A stretch of 64,000 nucleotides of DNA, taken from HGM04593 sp045661205 (GTDB lineage: Bacteria; Bacteroidota; Bacteroidia; Bacteroidales; Bacteroidaceae). Positions within the stretch are counted from its first letter, which is position 1, and each line of letters begins with the position of its first letter. The stretch is from the NCBI GenBank assembly GCA_045661205.1, contig JAZRFE010000014.1:28490-92489 (forward strand), read 5' to 3'. The translations under genes and the position numbers were made by a program. The notes below the pieces were generated by a model. That model was not told the origin of the DNA, did no database searches, and saw nothing but the letters and a program-made list of their open reading frames with translations. This document shows positions 8,452 through 19,044 of this stretch, piece after piece.

Positions 8452-8868
8452 ATGACACTTAAAGAGTTTATATCAAAGGGCGACAGGTTCGCCGCTAATG
8501 CCGGTGCGGTGCTGGTGAGTATAAAAGAGCGTTATGCAATGTCGCAGATGCTTGTTACCAAAGAGCATCTTAACGCGGGTGGCGTTTGTCAGGGTGGTGC
8601 TATATTCACTTTGGCCGATGTTGCTCTTGCTGCGGTTACAAATTCTGGCTTGTCGCTCACTTTTGCGATAGACTCTTCGATATATTATCATCGTTCGGCG
8701 ATGCTTGGCGACCTGCTTACTGCCGAGGCGGTTGCAGTGTCGAGCCATCCCAAGATTCCCTATTGCGAGGTGAAAGTGAAAAATCAGGATGGTGTACTCA
8801 TAGCCTCTTTTCAGGCTACATGTTACAACAAGCGTCTGCCGCTCGAGGGTATTGATGCTCTTGAGTAG
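8452..8868 (+). CDS. PaaI-family hotdog thioesterase
   Basis: 138 residues forming one hotdog domain. NAGGVCQGGAIFTLADVALA is the PaaI active-site loop and helix; SSIYYHRSAMLGDLLTAEAV is the next strand pair. Such enzymes hydrolyse acyl-CoA thioesters in the cytoplasm. The position that is usually His in the family (HGG) is Gln here (QGG). I recall the same change in other Bacteroidota members, so it may be a lineage feature. The gene converges with the TatD-like gene, seven bases between stops. Confidence 0.85.
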   Translation: MTLKEFISKGDRFAANAGAVLVSIKERYAMSQMLVTKEHLNAGGVCQGGAIFTLADVALAAVTNSGLSLTFAIDSSIYYHRSAMLGDLLTAEAVAVSSHPKIPYCEVKVKNQDGVLIASFQATCYNKRLPLEGIDALE

Positions 8869-8875
8869 CGGTTTT

Positions 8876-9508
8876 TCAGTCGAATCTTATTCCACACATC
8901 TTGCAGTTGCTTTCAATGGTGGCTGCAAGTTTTTTTGTGTCGATACCTAAAATGGTGGCAATATTATTGTAATGTTGTGCGAGTGGGGCTTGTTCCTCGT
9001 CGCGTTCAAGAAGCAGCCTGTTGAGCGGAGTACTCAGCAGGCTCTCTTTGTTGAACAGTGTGCCATAGGAGAGATAAATCCCTCGGGCTGTGTATTGCTG
9101 AGCCTGCATGGGCTTGCCGCGAAAACCATGTATTATCCATGCTTGTGTGGGACGTTTCTCTTTGTGCAGACGCATGACAATCTCCTGTCCTTTCACTACA
9201 TGCAGTATGAGTGGTTTCTGCAACTGCTCCGATAGCTCTATGTGGGCTTCGAGTATAGTTGTCTGCACGTCGATGGCGGCTCTGCTGCCTATCTTGTCGA
9301 TGCCGCATTCGCCTATTGCCTTCACTCTTTCCATGCGTGCCAGCTCCTTTATCTCCTGCATTCGCGCTGCGTGGTTGTCATCGATGTCCCATGGGTGCAA
9401 CCCTATGGAGATGCTTTTTATATCCATGGAGCACTTTCCCGAGCAACTGAGTATATAGTCGTTGCCCTCGTTGTCGATGTGGTGGGTATGCAGGTCGATG
9501 AGTCTCAT
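8876..9508 (-). CDS. TatD-family metal-dependent hydrolase
   Basis: From the ATG at 9508 (MRLIDLHTHHID) the protein has 210 residues, short for the ~255-residue TatD family. The metal-binding HxH is present, as are IGECGID (metal-bridging Glu), ILHVVKG and IIHGFRG (His ligands). The last acidic position is LLERDEE instead of the usual LLETDAP. The reaction is likely a phosphodiesterase or deoxyribonuclease activity, but the reduced length makes the substrate uncertain. The frame continues nine codons upstream, into the terminator of the GH27 gene. Confidence 0.8.
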   Translation of the reverse strand: MRLIDLHTHHIDNEGNDYILSCSGKCSMDIKSISIGLHPWDIDDNHAARMQEIKELARMERVKAIGECGIDKIGSRAAIDVQTTILEAHIELSEQLQKPLILHVVKGQEIVMRLHKEKRPTQAWIIHGFRGKPMQAQQYTARGIYLSYGTLFNKESLLSTPLNRLLLERDEEQAPLAQHYNNIATILGIDTKKLAATIESNCKMCGIRFD

Positions 9509-9520
9509 GGCCTTCTCTTT

Positions 9521-9551
9521 TAAAAGAGAGAGCACCTCGTGAGGCGCTCTC
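9521..9551 (-). terminator. Terminator after the GH27 gene
   Basis: GAGAGC-CCTC and GAGG-GCTCTC pair with one A-C mismatch; on the minus strand a T-rich tail follows. It separates the GH27 gene from the TatD-like gene. Confidence 0.7.
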
Positions 9552-9562
9552 CTGTTTTTGGG

Positions 9563-11206
9563 TTATTTCTTTATTGTATAAGGTTTGTCTACGATTTTCT
9601 CCTCGGTGTTGGGGGGCGACACAATCAGCAGTGAGCATCCGTGGGGTGCAACCTCCTCTTCGTAGCGGTCGCGAGGGCCGATTGTTGCAACATCTTTCTG
9701 ACGCCAAACGTCGCGAATGTTTATCTGCTTGCTCCACAATCCCAATGTACGGGGAGTGAAGCCTATCTTCTTGGGCTCAGTAGATGTGTTGAAGAGTCCC
9801 ACTGCAAGATTGCCGTTCTCAAGAATTTTTACATACACCACATAGCCGTCGCCTCTGAAGTAGGGAACACCGCGCATACCCAAGGGGTCTTGGCAGATAT
9901 CGTTCACCTCGTAGTTGCAGAGCAGGCTCAGTGTGAAGTCGTCCATCTGTGCAATGTCGCAACCGATGAGGAAGGGTGACGAGAAGAGTGCCCACAATGA
10001 GATGTGTGTGTATTGTTCGTCGGGGGTGAGGCGTGTGTAGTGCAGGTTGGGGCCCCATCCTACCATTCCCACTACCAGCATGTCGGCGTCGGCCCAATGG
10101 CCGGGGCCGCTGAATGCGGGCCAGCGGTCTTGCGGGCCGAAACCTATGCGCACGATGCTGCTCCATGTGTCGAAGATGTCATCGGTGGTGCGCCAGCACT
10201 GTGTGAGTTTTGCCCATGTGTGTGCCATGGCAAAGGGGTCCGAGCCCGAAATGCTCAGTGCTATATCGCGACCTGTTGCGCGCAACGCGTCGGCCATCTC
10301 TTTTGTGTAGTAGTAGTCGTTGGGGTTCCAGTCGTACTTAAGATAGTCGATGCCCCAGTCGGCCCACTGCTTTGCATCCTGCTCGGCAAACGAGTATGCG
10401 CCATGGTAGCGGAAGTAGCCGCTGTGGAGCTTTTTGTTGGGGTCTTCAATCTTGTAGTTTTCGTCGCAGACGCCCTTTTCTATCCATTCATATTTTCCTT
10501 CGGGGTTGTCGCACTGTGTGCCTATGTGTCCCAAATAGGTGCTCACCCAGGGCGCCGAGTAGATACCGGCTTTCAAGCCCATGCTGTGTATGGTGTCTAC
10601 AAGGCCTTTGATGTCCTCGAACTTCTTGTTAGGCTGAATGGCGTTGTACTTGCCGCCACGTATTCCCTGCCATCCGTCGTCGATGTTGATGTATGTGTAG
10701 CCGTAGTTTGCAAGGCCTTTGTCTACCATTGCTCTTGCCGAACTGAGAACCTTCTCCTGGCTTACACTCTTACCCCAACAGTTCCAGCTGTTCCATCCCA
10801 TGGGAGGTGTTAGCAGAATATCCTCGCCGACAACGATGCGCAGGTCGCGCTCGGCCTCGCCCAGACTGTTCTTTGCGCGGAGTGTTACGTTATAGGTGCC
10901 CTTCTTTTTCAGTGTTCCGGTGATGATACCTGTCTTTTCGTCGAGCTTAAGACCTTTGGGCAACCCCTCGGCCGAGAAGGTCATGGGGCGTATACCTGTT
11001 GCGGCTATCGTGTAGCGGAACTCTGCTTTGGGGCGTACACCAAATACGCGCGCGCTGTTTATGCGCGGGGTGTTGGGCGCGGGGGGAGTGAGTATGTACT
11101 TGGAGTTGTCGGGGGCTGTTGCTTTTTTCTCTTGCGCAGCCGACTGCTGTGGCAATATTGCCAATATCAGCAGTGCAATTAACAGATTGACTGTGTAATG
11201 TTTCAT
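9563..11206 (-). CDS. Secreted GH27 alpha-galactosidase with N-terminal Ig-like domain
   Basis: 547 residues with a signal peptide (cleaved near QQSAAQ). Residues ~50-127 form a putative Ig-like domain (FSAEGLPKGLKLDEKTGIIT is typical). The GH27 barrel starts at PPMGWNSWNCWG and includes INIDDGWQ. The catalytic nucleophile is Asp292 in LKYDWN, and the acid/base is Asp342 or 343 in RTTDDIFDTW. A C-terminal beta domain closes the protein. It should remove terminal alpha-galactose (or alpha-N-acetylgalactosamine) from glycans in the periplasm. No SusC/SusD pair or other carbohydrate gene is adjacent. Confidence 0.9.
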   Translation of the reverse strand: MKHYTVNLLIALLILAILPQQSAAQEKKATAPDNSKYILTPPAPNTPRINSARVFGVRPKAEFRYTIAATGIRPMTFSAEGLPKGLKLDEKTGIITGTLKKKGTYNVTLRAKNSLGEAERDLRIVVGEDILLTPPMGWNSWNCWGKSVSQEKVLSSARAMVDKGLANYGYTYINIDDGWQGIRGGKYNAIQPNKKFEDIKGLVDTIHSMGLKAGIYSAPWVSTYLGHIGTQCDNPEGKYEWIEKGVCDENYKIEDPNKKLHSGYFRYHGAYSFAEQDAKQWADWGIDYLKYDWNPNDYYYTKEMADALRATGRDIALSISGSDPFAMAHTWAKLTQCWRTTDDIFDTWSSIVRIGFGPQDRWPAFSGPGHWADADMLVVGMVGWGPNLHYTRLTPDEQYTHISLWALFSSPFLIGCDIAQMDDFTLSLLCNYEVNDICQDPLGMRGVPYFRGDGYVVYVKILENGNLAVGLFNTSTEPKKIGFTPRTLGLWSKQINIRDVWRQKDVATIGPRDRYEEEVAPHGCSLLIVSPPNTEEKIVDKPYTIKK

Positions 11207-11258
11207 AGATATTGCTTTTTGAGTTTTTGCTATATTTGTTGCGCCTGCGCGCTCTTTG

Positions 11259-11266
11259 CAAAGCTA
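11259..11266 (-). promoter_or_regulatory. -7 element of the GH27 gene
   Basis: TAGCTTTG on the minus strand, 52 bases before the start codon. No clear -33 match. Confidence 0.4.
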
Positions 11267-11332
11267 CGAATTTATTTTAACATACAGCACCCGAAGTGGT
11301 GTTTGTTTTTGATTTATGGCGGAAATTAACAA

Positions 11333-11365
11333 AAAAAATCCTGCCTAACAGTTAGGCAGGATTTT
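11333..11365 (-). terminator. Terminator after rpsO
   Basis: Long hairpin (AAAATCCTGCCTAA / TTAGGCAGGATTTT) followed by a T run on the minus strand. Confidence 0.9.
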
Positions 11366-11387
11366 AAGATTGCTTTTGCGCGATGGA

Positions 11388-11663
11388 TTATCGACGCAAG
11401 CCCAATTTTGCGATGATGGCGCGGTAACGCTCGATGTCACGATCCTTCAAGTATTTGAGGAGCGCGCGACGCTTACCTACCAACATAGTCAAAGCTCTCT
11501 GTGTGCTATAATCTTTACGGTTAGCTTTGAGGTGTTCCGTCAAATGGGCAATACGGTACGAAAACAACGCTATCTGGCTCTCTGCTGAACCAGTATCAGT
11601 GTTAGACTTTCCGTAAGTACCAAAGATCTCTTGTTTTTTAGCTGCATCTAAGTACATAGACAT
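11388..11663 (-). CDS. rpsO: 30S ribosomal protein S15
   Basis: 91 residues, very close to S15 across the phylum: YGKSNTDTGSAESQIALFS, RIAHLTEHLKANRKDYSTQR and VGKRRALLKYLKDRDIERY. It binds 16S rRNA in the platform of the small subunit and primes its assembly. There are two in-frame ATGs (11663 and 11657); homologues begin MYLD, so the second may be the true start. It is a single-gene unit with its own promoter and terminator. Confidence 0.97.
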   Translation of the reverse strand: MSMYLDAAKKQEIFGTYGKSNTDTGSAESQIALFSYRIAHLTEHLKANRKDYSTQRALTMLVGKRRALLKYLKDRDIERYRAIIAKLGLRR

Positions 11664-11698
11664 TTTGTTTTTAAGTGTATAACTTTATTTTAGCGGCG

Positions 11699-11728
11699 CA
11701 AAGGTACGCATTATTTTTGAAAAAACAA
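11699..11728 (-). promoter_or_regulatory. Promoter of rpsO
   Basis: On the minus strand, TTG (11726-11728), a 19-base spacer and TACCTTTG (11699-11706). Confidence 0.65.
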
Positions 11729-11825
11729 TCGCTTGTCTCTCTTTTTCTGAAAAAAGATTTATGAACACTCTTTTTTCTTGGTGTAGTTATATAATAAAAT
11801 AGGAGAAAAATCCGATATTTTGTTG

Positions 11826-11833
11826 TACCTTTG
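11826..11833 (+). promoter_or_regulatory. -7 element of typA
   Basis: TACCTTTG, 23 bases before the typA start. The -33 region is A-rich, with no obvious TTTG. Confidence 0.55.
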
Positions 11834-11856
11834 CAACCGAAATTATTATAACAGGT

Positions 11857-13653
11857 ATGCAGGAAATTAGAAACATTGCCATTATTGCACACGTCGATCA
11901 TGGCAAGACTACGTTGGTAGATAAAATGATGCTCGCGGGCAATTTGTTGAAAGAGCAGGATAACGATGCTCTCACACTCGATAACAACGACCTTGAACGT
12001 GAGCGTGGTATAACCATCCTTTCGAAAAACGTCTCCATAGAATATAAAAACACCAAGATAAATATAATAGACACTCCGGGACACTCCGACTTTGGCGGTG
12101 AGGTGGAGCGTGTGCTCAATATGGCCGACGGCTGCCTGTTGCTTGTGGATGCTTTTGAGGGCCCCATGCCTCAGACACGCTTTGTGTTGCAGAAGGCTCT
12201 TGAGATTGGTCTCAAACCCATTGTGGTTGTCAATAAAGTCGATAAACCCAACTGCCGCCCCGACGAGGTGCACGAAATGGTGTTCGACCTGATGTTCTCG
12301 CTCGATGCCAGCGAAGAGCAGCTCGACTTCCCCGTAATTTTTGGTTCGGCAAAGAACAACTGGATGAGCAAAGACTGGCGCAACCAGACTGACAGCCTCA
12401 TCCCTCTGCTCGATGCAATCATAGAACATATTCCCGCTCCCGAGAAGAACGAGGGTACTCCCCAAATGCTCATCACATCGCTCGACTATTCGCCTTATAC
12501 AGGCCGTATAGCCATAGGCCGCATACATCGCGGCGAGCTTGTCGAGGGTAGCAATATGACACTTGTGAACCGTAACGGCGAGCAGACAAAAGTAAAAATC
12601 AAGGAACTGCATACATTCGAAGGACTCGGTCGTCGTCGTGCCACAAGTGTAGGCTGTGGCGATATCTGTGCTATCGTAGGTCTCGAAAAATTTGAGATTG
12701 GCGACACTGTCTGCGATTTTGAAAATCCCGAGCCTCTGCCTCCCATCAGTATCGACGAGCCTACAATGAGTATGCTTTTTACCATCAACGACTCCCCTTT
12801 CTTTGGCAAAGAGGGTAAGTTTGTTACTTCGCGCCACATTCAGGAGCGTCTCGACAAGGAACTTGACAAGAACCTCGCTCTGCGTGTGAGCAAGTCGCCC
12901 GAAGAGGATGCGTGGACTGTATTCGGACGCGGTGTGTTGCACCTCTCGGTGCTCATCGAAACAATGCGTCGCGAGGGATACGAGCTTCAGGTGGGTCAGC
13001 CTCAGGTAATCTACAAAGAGATAAACGGCGAGCGTTGCGAGCCTGTCGAGGAACTTACAATCAACGTGCCCAGCGACTACTCGAGCAAGATGATTGACAT
13101 GATTACCCGTCGCAAGGGCGAGATGGTGTCTATGGAGGCTCAAGGAGAGCGTGTGAACATTGAGTTCAATATCCCCTCGCGAGGTATCATCGGTCTGCGT
13201 ACAAATATCCTCACCGCATCGGCAGGTGAGGCTATAATGGCTCACCGTTTCAAAGAGTATCAGCCCTACAAGGGCGACATTGAGCGTCGTGTGAACGGCT
13301 CGATGGTAGCAATGGAGAGCGGTACGGCATTTGCTTATGCTATCGATAAATTGCAGGAGCGCGGTCGTTTCTTCATCAATCCTCAGGACGAGGTTTACGC
13401 GGGTCAGGTTGTGGGCGAACATGTACACGACAACGACCTTGTGATAAATGTTACAAAGAGCAAGAAACTTACAAATATGCGTGCGAGCGGATCCGACGAC
13501 AAGGTGCGTATTGTGCCCCCCGTTGTATTCTCGCTCGAAGAGGCTCTCGAATATATCAAGGAGGATGAGTATGTAGAGGTTACTCCCAAGTCTATGCGCA
13601 TGCGCAAGATTATCCTCGACGAGATTGAACGCAAAAGAGCAAACAAAGTATGA
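11857..13653 (+). CDS. typA: Ribosome-associated GTPase TypA/BipA
   Basis: 598 residues, the normal length. A translational-GTPase domain comes first: AHVDHGKTT (P-loop), RERGITILSKN (switch I), DTPGHSDFGGEVERVL (G3) and VVNKVDKP (G4). Domain II, the EF-G-like domains III/V (IPSRGIIGLRTNILTASAGE) and the BipA-specific C-terminus (RASGSDDKVRIVPP) follow. It acts in 50S assembly and growth at low temperature or under stress. Its stop overlaps the ATG of the next gene (ATGA), so the downstream lipoprotein is translationally coupled. Confidence 0.96.
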   Translation: MQEIRNIAIIAHVDHGKTTLVDKMMLAGNLLKEQDNDALTLDNNDLERERGITILSKNVSIEYKNTKINIIDTPGHSDFGGEVERVLNMADGCLLLVDAFEGPMPQTRFVLQKALEIGLKPIVVVNKVDKPNCRPDEVHEMVFDLMFSLDASEEQLDFPVIFGSAKNNWMSKDWRNQTDSLIPLLDAIIEHIPAPEKNEGTPQMLITSLDYSPYTGRIAIGRIHRGELVEGSNMTLVNRNGEQTKVKIKELHTFEGLGRRRATSVGCGDICAIVGLEKFEIGDTVCDFENPEPLPPISIDEPTMSMLFTINDSPFFGKEGKFVTSRHIQERLDKELDKNLALRVSKSPEEDAWTVFGRGVLHLSVLIETMRREGYELQVGQPQVIYKEINGERCEPVEELTINVPSDYSSKMIDMITRRKGEMVSMEAQGERVNIEFNIPSRGIIGLRTNILTASAGEAIMAHRFKEYQPYKGDIERRVNGSMVAMESGTAFAYAIDKLQERGRFFINPQDEVYAGQVVGEHVHDNDLVINVTKSKKLTNMRASGSDDKVRIVPPVVFSLEEALEYIKEDEYVEVTPKSMRMRKIILDEIERKRANKV

Positions 13654-14717
13654 GAAACATTGCGATTATAGTATTCACTCTGCTGGTGACACTTGTCTCC
13701 TGTGCAGATGGCGAGAGATATTACAGCATAAGCGGTACGGGCGTAACATCCGGCGACACGCTCTATCTGTATGGTCTCGATCGTCACTACGATTATATGG
13801 ATACTATTCTTGCCGATGCCAATGGCGAGTTCGGATTTGAGCTTTATGCCGATACCGTCTTTCCTCTGACTCTGCTGATGCCCACAGGCGAGCCTCTGCT
13901 GCTGTATGCCGAGCCTGATGTCAAGGCGGTTGTCTCACCCGATACTGCGCGACAGGGCCGATGGGATGTTAAGGGTGGCAACCTGCAACAGGTGTACGAT
14001 AGCATGGCGGCGCGTCTCGAGAATTTATCTCCCTCGAAATGTTTCGATGAGGTCGAGGAGTTTGTGCGTCGTTACCCCATGAGTGAGATTAACATAATGC
14101 TGTGGCGTCGCTACATGATAGAGTCGCCCGCTCCCAATGCGCGCAAGATACGCGACGTTTCCAATGTCCTCGGCGGAAAGCTCAAAGACGAAGAATATGT
14201 TGTGGCTGTTTTGGAGTTCCTCGATAAGAAACGCTCTTTGGCAAATATCAAATATACCTCGATGCCGGTTTTCAACCTGCTGCTGATGGACGACTCCACA
14301 CGCATTTCCAATTCCCGATACAAGGAGAAGTTCCTCGTGCTCAACTTTTGGGCATCGTGGGATTCCCTCTCGCGCGAGCATGTAAAGGAGATGAGTCGTT
14401 TGAGTAGTCGTTTTTCATCAGACGAATTTGCAATGCTCAATATTTCACTCGACCACGATACGGCACAGTGGCACAAAGCTGTCTATGCCGACTCCATTGT
14501 CGGAGACAATGTGTGCGATCTTAAAATATGGGATAATTTCCTTGTAGAGAGATACAATGTGAACAGTTTGCCTTACTCGGTACTTGTGAATCCGCAGTTG
14601 CTCAATATTGAGTATGATATCACCTCCGAGATGCTGGATGCCGAGCTCGACTCGCTCATCGTTACATATAAAAAGGATAAAGAGAAGAAAGAAAAGCGTC
14701 GCAAAAAGAAAAAATAG
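13650..14717 (+). CDS. DUF4369/thioredoxin-fold lipoprotein lacking the CxxC motif
   Basis: 355-residue lipoprotein (lipobox LVSC, Cys18). The N-terminal part (~25-110) has the beta-rich DUF4369 pattern, a helical segment follows, and from about residue 228 there is a thioredoxin-like fold: FLVLNFWASWDSLS, with a later SLPYSVLVNPQ near the expected cis-proline. Where active TlpA proteins have WCxxC, this has WDSLS, so it cannot do dithiol chemistry at that site. The tail is very Lys/Arg rich. ATGA overlap with typA. Role unknown; possibly binding or scaffolding in the envelope. Confidence 0.8.
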   Translation: MRNIAIIVFTLLVTLVSCADGERYYSISGTGVTSGDTLYLYGLDRHYDYMDTILADANGEFGFELYADTVFPLTLLMPTGEPLLLYAEPDVKAVVSPDTARQGRWDVKGGNLQQVYDSMAARLENLSPSKCFDEVEEFVRRYPMSEINIMLWRRYMIESPAPNARKIRDVSNVLGGKLKDEEYVVAVLEFLDKKRSLANIKYTSMPVFNLLLMDDSTRISNSRYKEKFLVLNFWASWDSLSREHVKEMSRLSSRFSSDEFAMLNISLDHDTAQWHKAVYADSIVGDNVCDLKIWDNFLVERYNVNSLPYSVLVNPQLLNIEYDITSEMLDAELDSLIVTYKKDKEKKEKRRKKKK

Positions 14718-14726
14718 GTTCGTGGA

Positions 14727-16265
14727 ATGTTAGTAAAGGTGTATGCGGCAGCATTGCAGGGGGTAAATGCCATACAGGTTACCATCGAGGTGAACGCACT
14801 TCGCGGTATCCGCTTTTTCCTCGTGGGTCTGCCCGATAATGCCGTAAAAGAGAGCCACGAACGTATAAGGTCGGCACTCGAATTCAACGGACTGAAATTC
14901 CCCAGCAAACAGATAGTTGTGAACATGGCTCCTGCCGACATCCGCAAGGAGGGGTCGGCATACGACCTGCCGATTGCCATAGGTATATTGGCTGCCGATG
15001 GGGTGGTGTCGAATGAACATCTCGGAAAATATCTCATCATGGGCGAGCTTGGCCTCGATGGAGGGCTTGTTCCCATAAAAGGTGCTCTGCCCATTGCATT
15101 GAAGGCTGCCGAGTGTGGCTACGAGGGTGTTATTCTTCCCGCGGCAAATGCTGCCGAGGCTTCTGTTGTGGGCGACATAAAGGTCTATGCGGCGGAAAAC
15201 CTCATGCAGGTGATTCGTTTCCTCAATGGCGAGGAAGGTATGGCGTCGTACACCATGGATGTGGAGCGTGAATTCTATTCGCGACAGAGCAATTTTGAAT
15301 TTGATTTCTCCGAGGTGCGCGGACAAGAGAGTGTCAAGCGTGCCTTTGAAGTTGCCGCCGCCGGCGGACACAACCTTATAATGATAGGCCCTCCGGGTAG
15401 CGGAAAGTCCATGATGGCCAAACGTCTGCCATCGATACTGCCTCCGCTGACATTGCAGGAGAGCCTCGAAACAACAAAGATACATTCGGTGAGCGGATGT
15501 CTTGCGGGTGGTGCTTCTCTCATAACGCAACGCCCGTTCCGCAGTCCTCACCACACAATATCCTCGGTGGCTCTTGTGGGCGGTGGTGCAAACCCCAAGC
15601 CCGGAGAAATTTCGCTTGCCCACAATGGTGTGCTCTTTCTCGACGAACTTCCCGAGTTCAGCAGAAGTGTCCTCGAGGTTATGCGTCAGCCGTTGGAGGA
15701 TAGAAAAATATCTGTTGCCCGCGCCAACTACAAGGTGGAGTATCCTGCGGGAGTGATGTTCGTGGCCTCCATGAACCCTTGTCCGTGCGGATATTACAAC
15801 CACCCTACAAAGGCTTGTGTGTGCAACCCCGGACAGGTGCAGCGATACCTCAATCGCATAAGCGGTCCTTTACTTGACCGTATCGACTTGCAGATAGAGA
15901 TTGTCCCCGTACCATTTGAAAAAATCTCCGATGCGCGCGAGGGTGAGCCCAGCGCAGCCATTCGCGAACGTGTGATTGCCGCGCGCAAGATACAGGAGCA
16001 TCGCTTCAGAAACGAAGAGGGTATATATTGCAACGCGCAGATGACTCCTAAACTGTCGAGTCGCTATGCCGTGATAGACGACACTTGTCGCACGTTGCTG
16101 CGCACGGCGATGAATCGTTTCAACCTGTCGGCACGTGCGTACGATAGAATAGTAAAGGTGGCACGTACCATTGCCGACCTTGAGGCAAGCGAGAATATAC
16201 AGAGCCACCATATTGCCGAGGCGATAGGCTACCGCAACCTCGACCGCGAGAATTGGGGTAATTGA
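14727..16265 (+). CDS. comM: ComM/YifB-family Mg-chelatase-like AAA ATPase
   Basis: 512 residues, full length. The N-terminal ChlI-like domain includes FLVGLPDNAVKESHERIRSA. The AAA core has Walker A GPPGSGKS (221-228), Walker B LFLDELPEF and the insert SMNPCPCGYYNHPTKACVC, which probably binds zinc. The C-terminal Mg-chelatase lid ends with the usual IAEAIGYRNLDR. In other bacteria ComM is a branch-migration helicase that promotes integration of taken-up DNA; here that role is by homology. It starts nine bases after the preceding gene. Confidence 0.93.
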   Translation: MLVKVYAAALQGVNAIQVTIEVNALRGIRFFLVGLPDNAVKESHERIRSALEFNGLKFPSKQIVVNMAPADIRKEGSAYDLPIAIGILAADGVVSNEHLGKYLIMGELGLDGGLVPIKGALPIALKAAECGYEGVILPAANAAEASVVGDIKVYAAENLMQVIRFLNGEEGMASYTMDVEREFYSRQSNFEFDFSEVRGQESVKRAFEVAAAGGHNLIMIGPPGSGKSMMAKRLPSILPPLTLQESLETTKIHSVSGCLAGGASLITQRPFRSPHHTISSVALVGGGANPKPGEISLAHNGVLFLDELPEFSRSVLEVMRQPLEDRKISVARANYKVEYPAGVMFVASMNPCPCGYYNHPTKACVCNPGQVQRYLNRISGPLLDRIDLQIEIVPVPFEKISDAREGEPSAAIRERVIAARKIQEHRFRNEEGIYCNAQMTPKLSSRYAVIDDTCRTLLRTAMNRFNLSARAYDRIVKVARTIADLEASENIQSHHIAEAIGYRNLDRENWGN

Positions 16266-16317
16266 TTTACCGGGCTTTGGACAACTTAAACGAAAAATAA
16301 CATAAAAATCAATAATA

Positions 16318-17739
<1,422 letters not shown>

Positions 17740-17757
17740 CACAGGTTTTTCAATTTT

Positions 17758-18348
17758 GTGATGACTGCATCAAAGACAATCTGTGTATATTGCGCATCGA
17801 GCAGTCGGGTGGCAAGCCTCTATTCCGAGGCTGCCACCCGACTGGGCTCGTTGATAGCCCGCAACGGCATGACGCTTGTCACCGGTGCCGGCTGCCAAGG
17901 GCTGATGCGCGCTGTTGAAGATGGAGCTTTGAACGAGGGTGGTAAGGCGATAGGTGTCATTCCCCGTTTTATGATTGATGCGGGTTGGCAACATCCATCG
18001 CTCACCGAGCTGCGCGTTACTGAAAATATGCACGAGCGCAAACAGCTTATGGCCGATCTTTCCGATGCAGTGATTGCTCTGCCGGGTGGTTGCGGCACCA
18101 TGGAGGAGCTCCTCGAGATTATCACATGGAAGCAGCTTGGGCTTTATCTGAAACCTATTGTCATTTTAAATGTCGGCGGATATTACGACCACCTTATCAG
18201 GCAGCTTGAACATGCTGTCGATGAGCATTTTATGGGCGAAATTCACAGTAAGATATGGAGCGTGGCCTCAACACCCGAAGAGGCACTCGCCATCATAGAG
18301 GCTACTCCTGTGTGGGATGCTTCCATCAGAAAATATGCAGCATTATGA
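17758..18348 (+). CDS. LOG-family nucleotide phosphoribohydrolase
   Basis: About 196 residues with the LOG signature PGGCGTMEELLEIITWKQLG and an N-terminal Rossmann segment (VYCASSSRVASLYSEAA, then LVTGAGCQGLMRAVEDGAL). LOG proteins cleave the N-glycosidic bond of nucleoside 5'-monophosphates (AMP or cytokinin-type) to release the base. The start may be GTG 17758 or ATG 17761. Its TGA overlaps the ATG of the DUF4271 gene. Confidence 0.88.
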   Translation: MMTASKTICVYCASSSRVASLYSEAATRLGSLIARNGMTLVTGAGCQGLMRAVEDGALNEGGKAIGVIPRFMIDAGWQHPSLTELRVTENMHERKQLMADLSDAVIALPGGCGTMEELLEIITWKQLGLYLKPIVILNVGGYYDHLIRQLEHAVDEHFMGEIHSKIWSVASTPEEALAIIEATPVWDASIRKYAAL

Positions 18349-19040
18349 CAGGTACAGCCATCCCCTATTTTTTTGGAAACGATAATCTGCTGCTCACGTT
18401 GTTCGTGATGAACCTGTTGGGAATATCGTATGTCTTTATACTCAATGGAGAGAGTATATTCCAGCGAATAAAGAGCCTGTTCTATTACAGTCGCAACTCA
18501 AAGCCTTATAACAATCAGACGCATATCAACCGTTTCTGCAACATGATTCTATACTCGCAGGCGGTTCTTTTCTATTCGGTGATTGCCTTTGCACAGTTGA
18601 AGTATAGTCACGGAATTGTAAATGCGGAGATGAGCTATCTTTATTGGGGAATATATATGTTGCTCTTTGCTATTTCTATTTTTGCCAAGCGTCTCATGTA
18701 TGATATTGTGAATGCAATATTGTTCACTCCGCAGCAGACTCGCGAATGGAGAATTTCTTATTTCTTTACAATGCAGCTTTCGGGCTTTATGTTGTTGCCA
18801 TTGGTGCTCGCGATGCTCATAGTGCCCGACGTTCCGCGCCGAGTGTATGTGGTATATCTAACTGTAACTGCGTTAATGTGTTTATTTATGTTAATAAGTA
18901 GATGCAGAAAACTTATTTTTATGCAAAAAAACGGTTTTTTGGATATTATTTTGTATCTTTGCGCGCTTGAAATATTACCAATAGCGGTACTTTTGAAAGC
19001 GATCAACGAACTGAACGATTTTTTAACGATAAATTTTTAG
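18345..19040 (+). CDS. DUF4271 membrane protein
   Basis: From the ATG at 18345 (ATGA overlap with the LOG gene) this is a 231-residue protein with about six hydrophobic helices, first at ~14-32 and last near the C-terminus. This fits DUF4271, a Bacteroidota-restricted integral membrane family usually encoded next to hemD, as here. The function is unknown. The frame is open further upstream inside the LOG gene, but the coupled ATG is the natural start. Confidence 0.85.
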   Translation: MTGTAIPYFFGNDNLLLTLFVMNLLGISYVFILNGESIFQRIKSLFYYSRNSKPYNNQTHINRFCNMILYSQAVLFYSVIAFAQLKYSHGIVNAEMSYLYWGIYMLLFAISIFAKRLMYDIVNAILFTPQQTREWRISYFFTMQLSGFMLLPLVLAMLIVPDVPRRVYVVYLTVTALMCLFMLISRCRKLIFMQKNGFLDIILYLCALEILPIAVLLKAINELNDFLTINF

Positions 19041-19044
19041 GACA

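Noticed and set aside
11671..13428. A 585-codon open frame on the minus strand opposite typA
   Set aside because: It is an antisense shadow: typA is a clear full-length gene, and the antisense translation shows no domain and an odd His/Cys-rich composition caused by codon bias.
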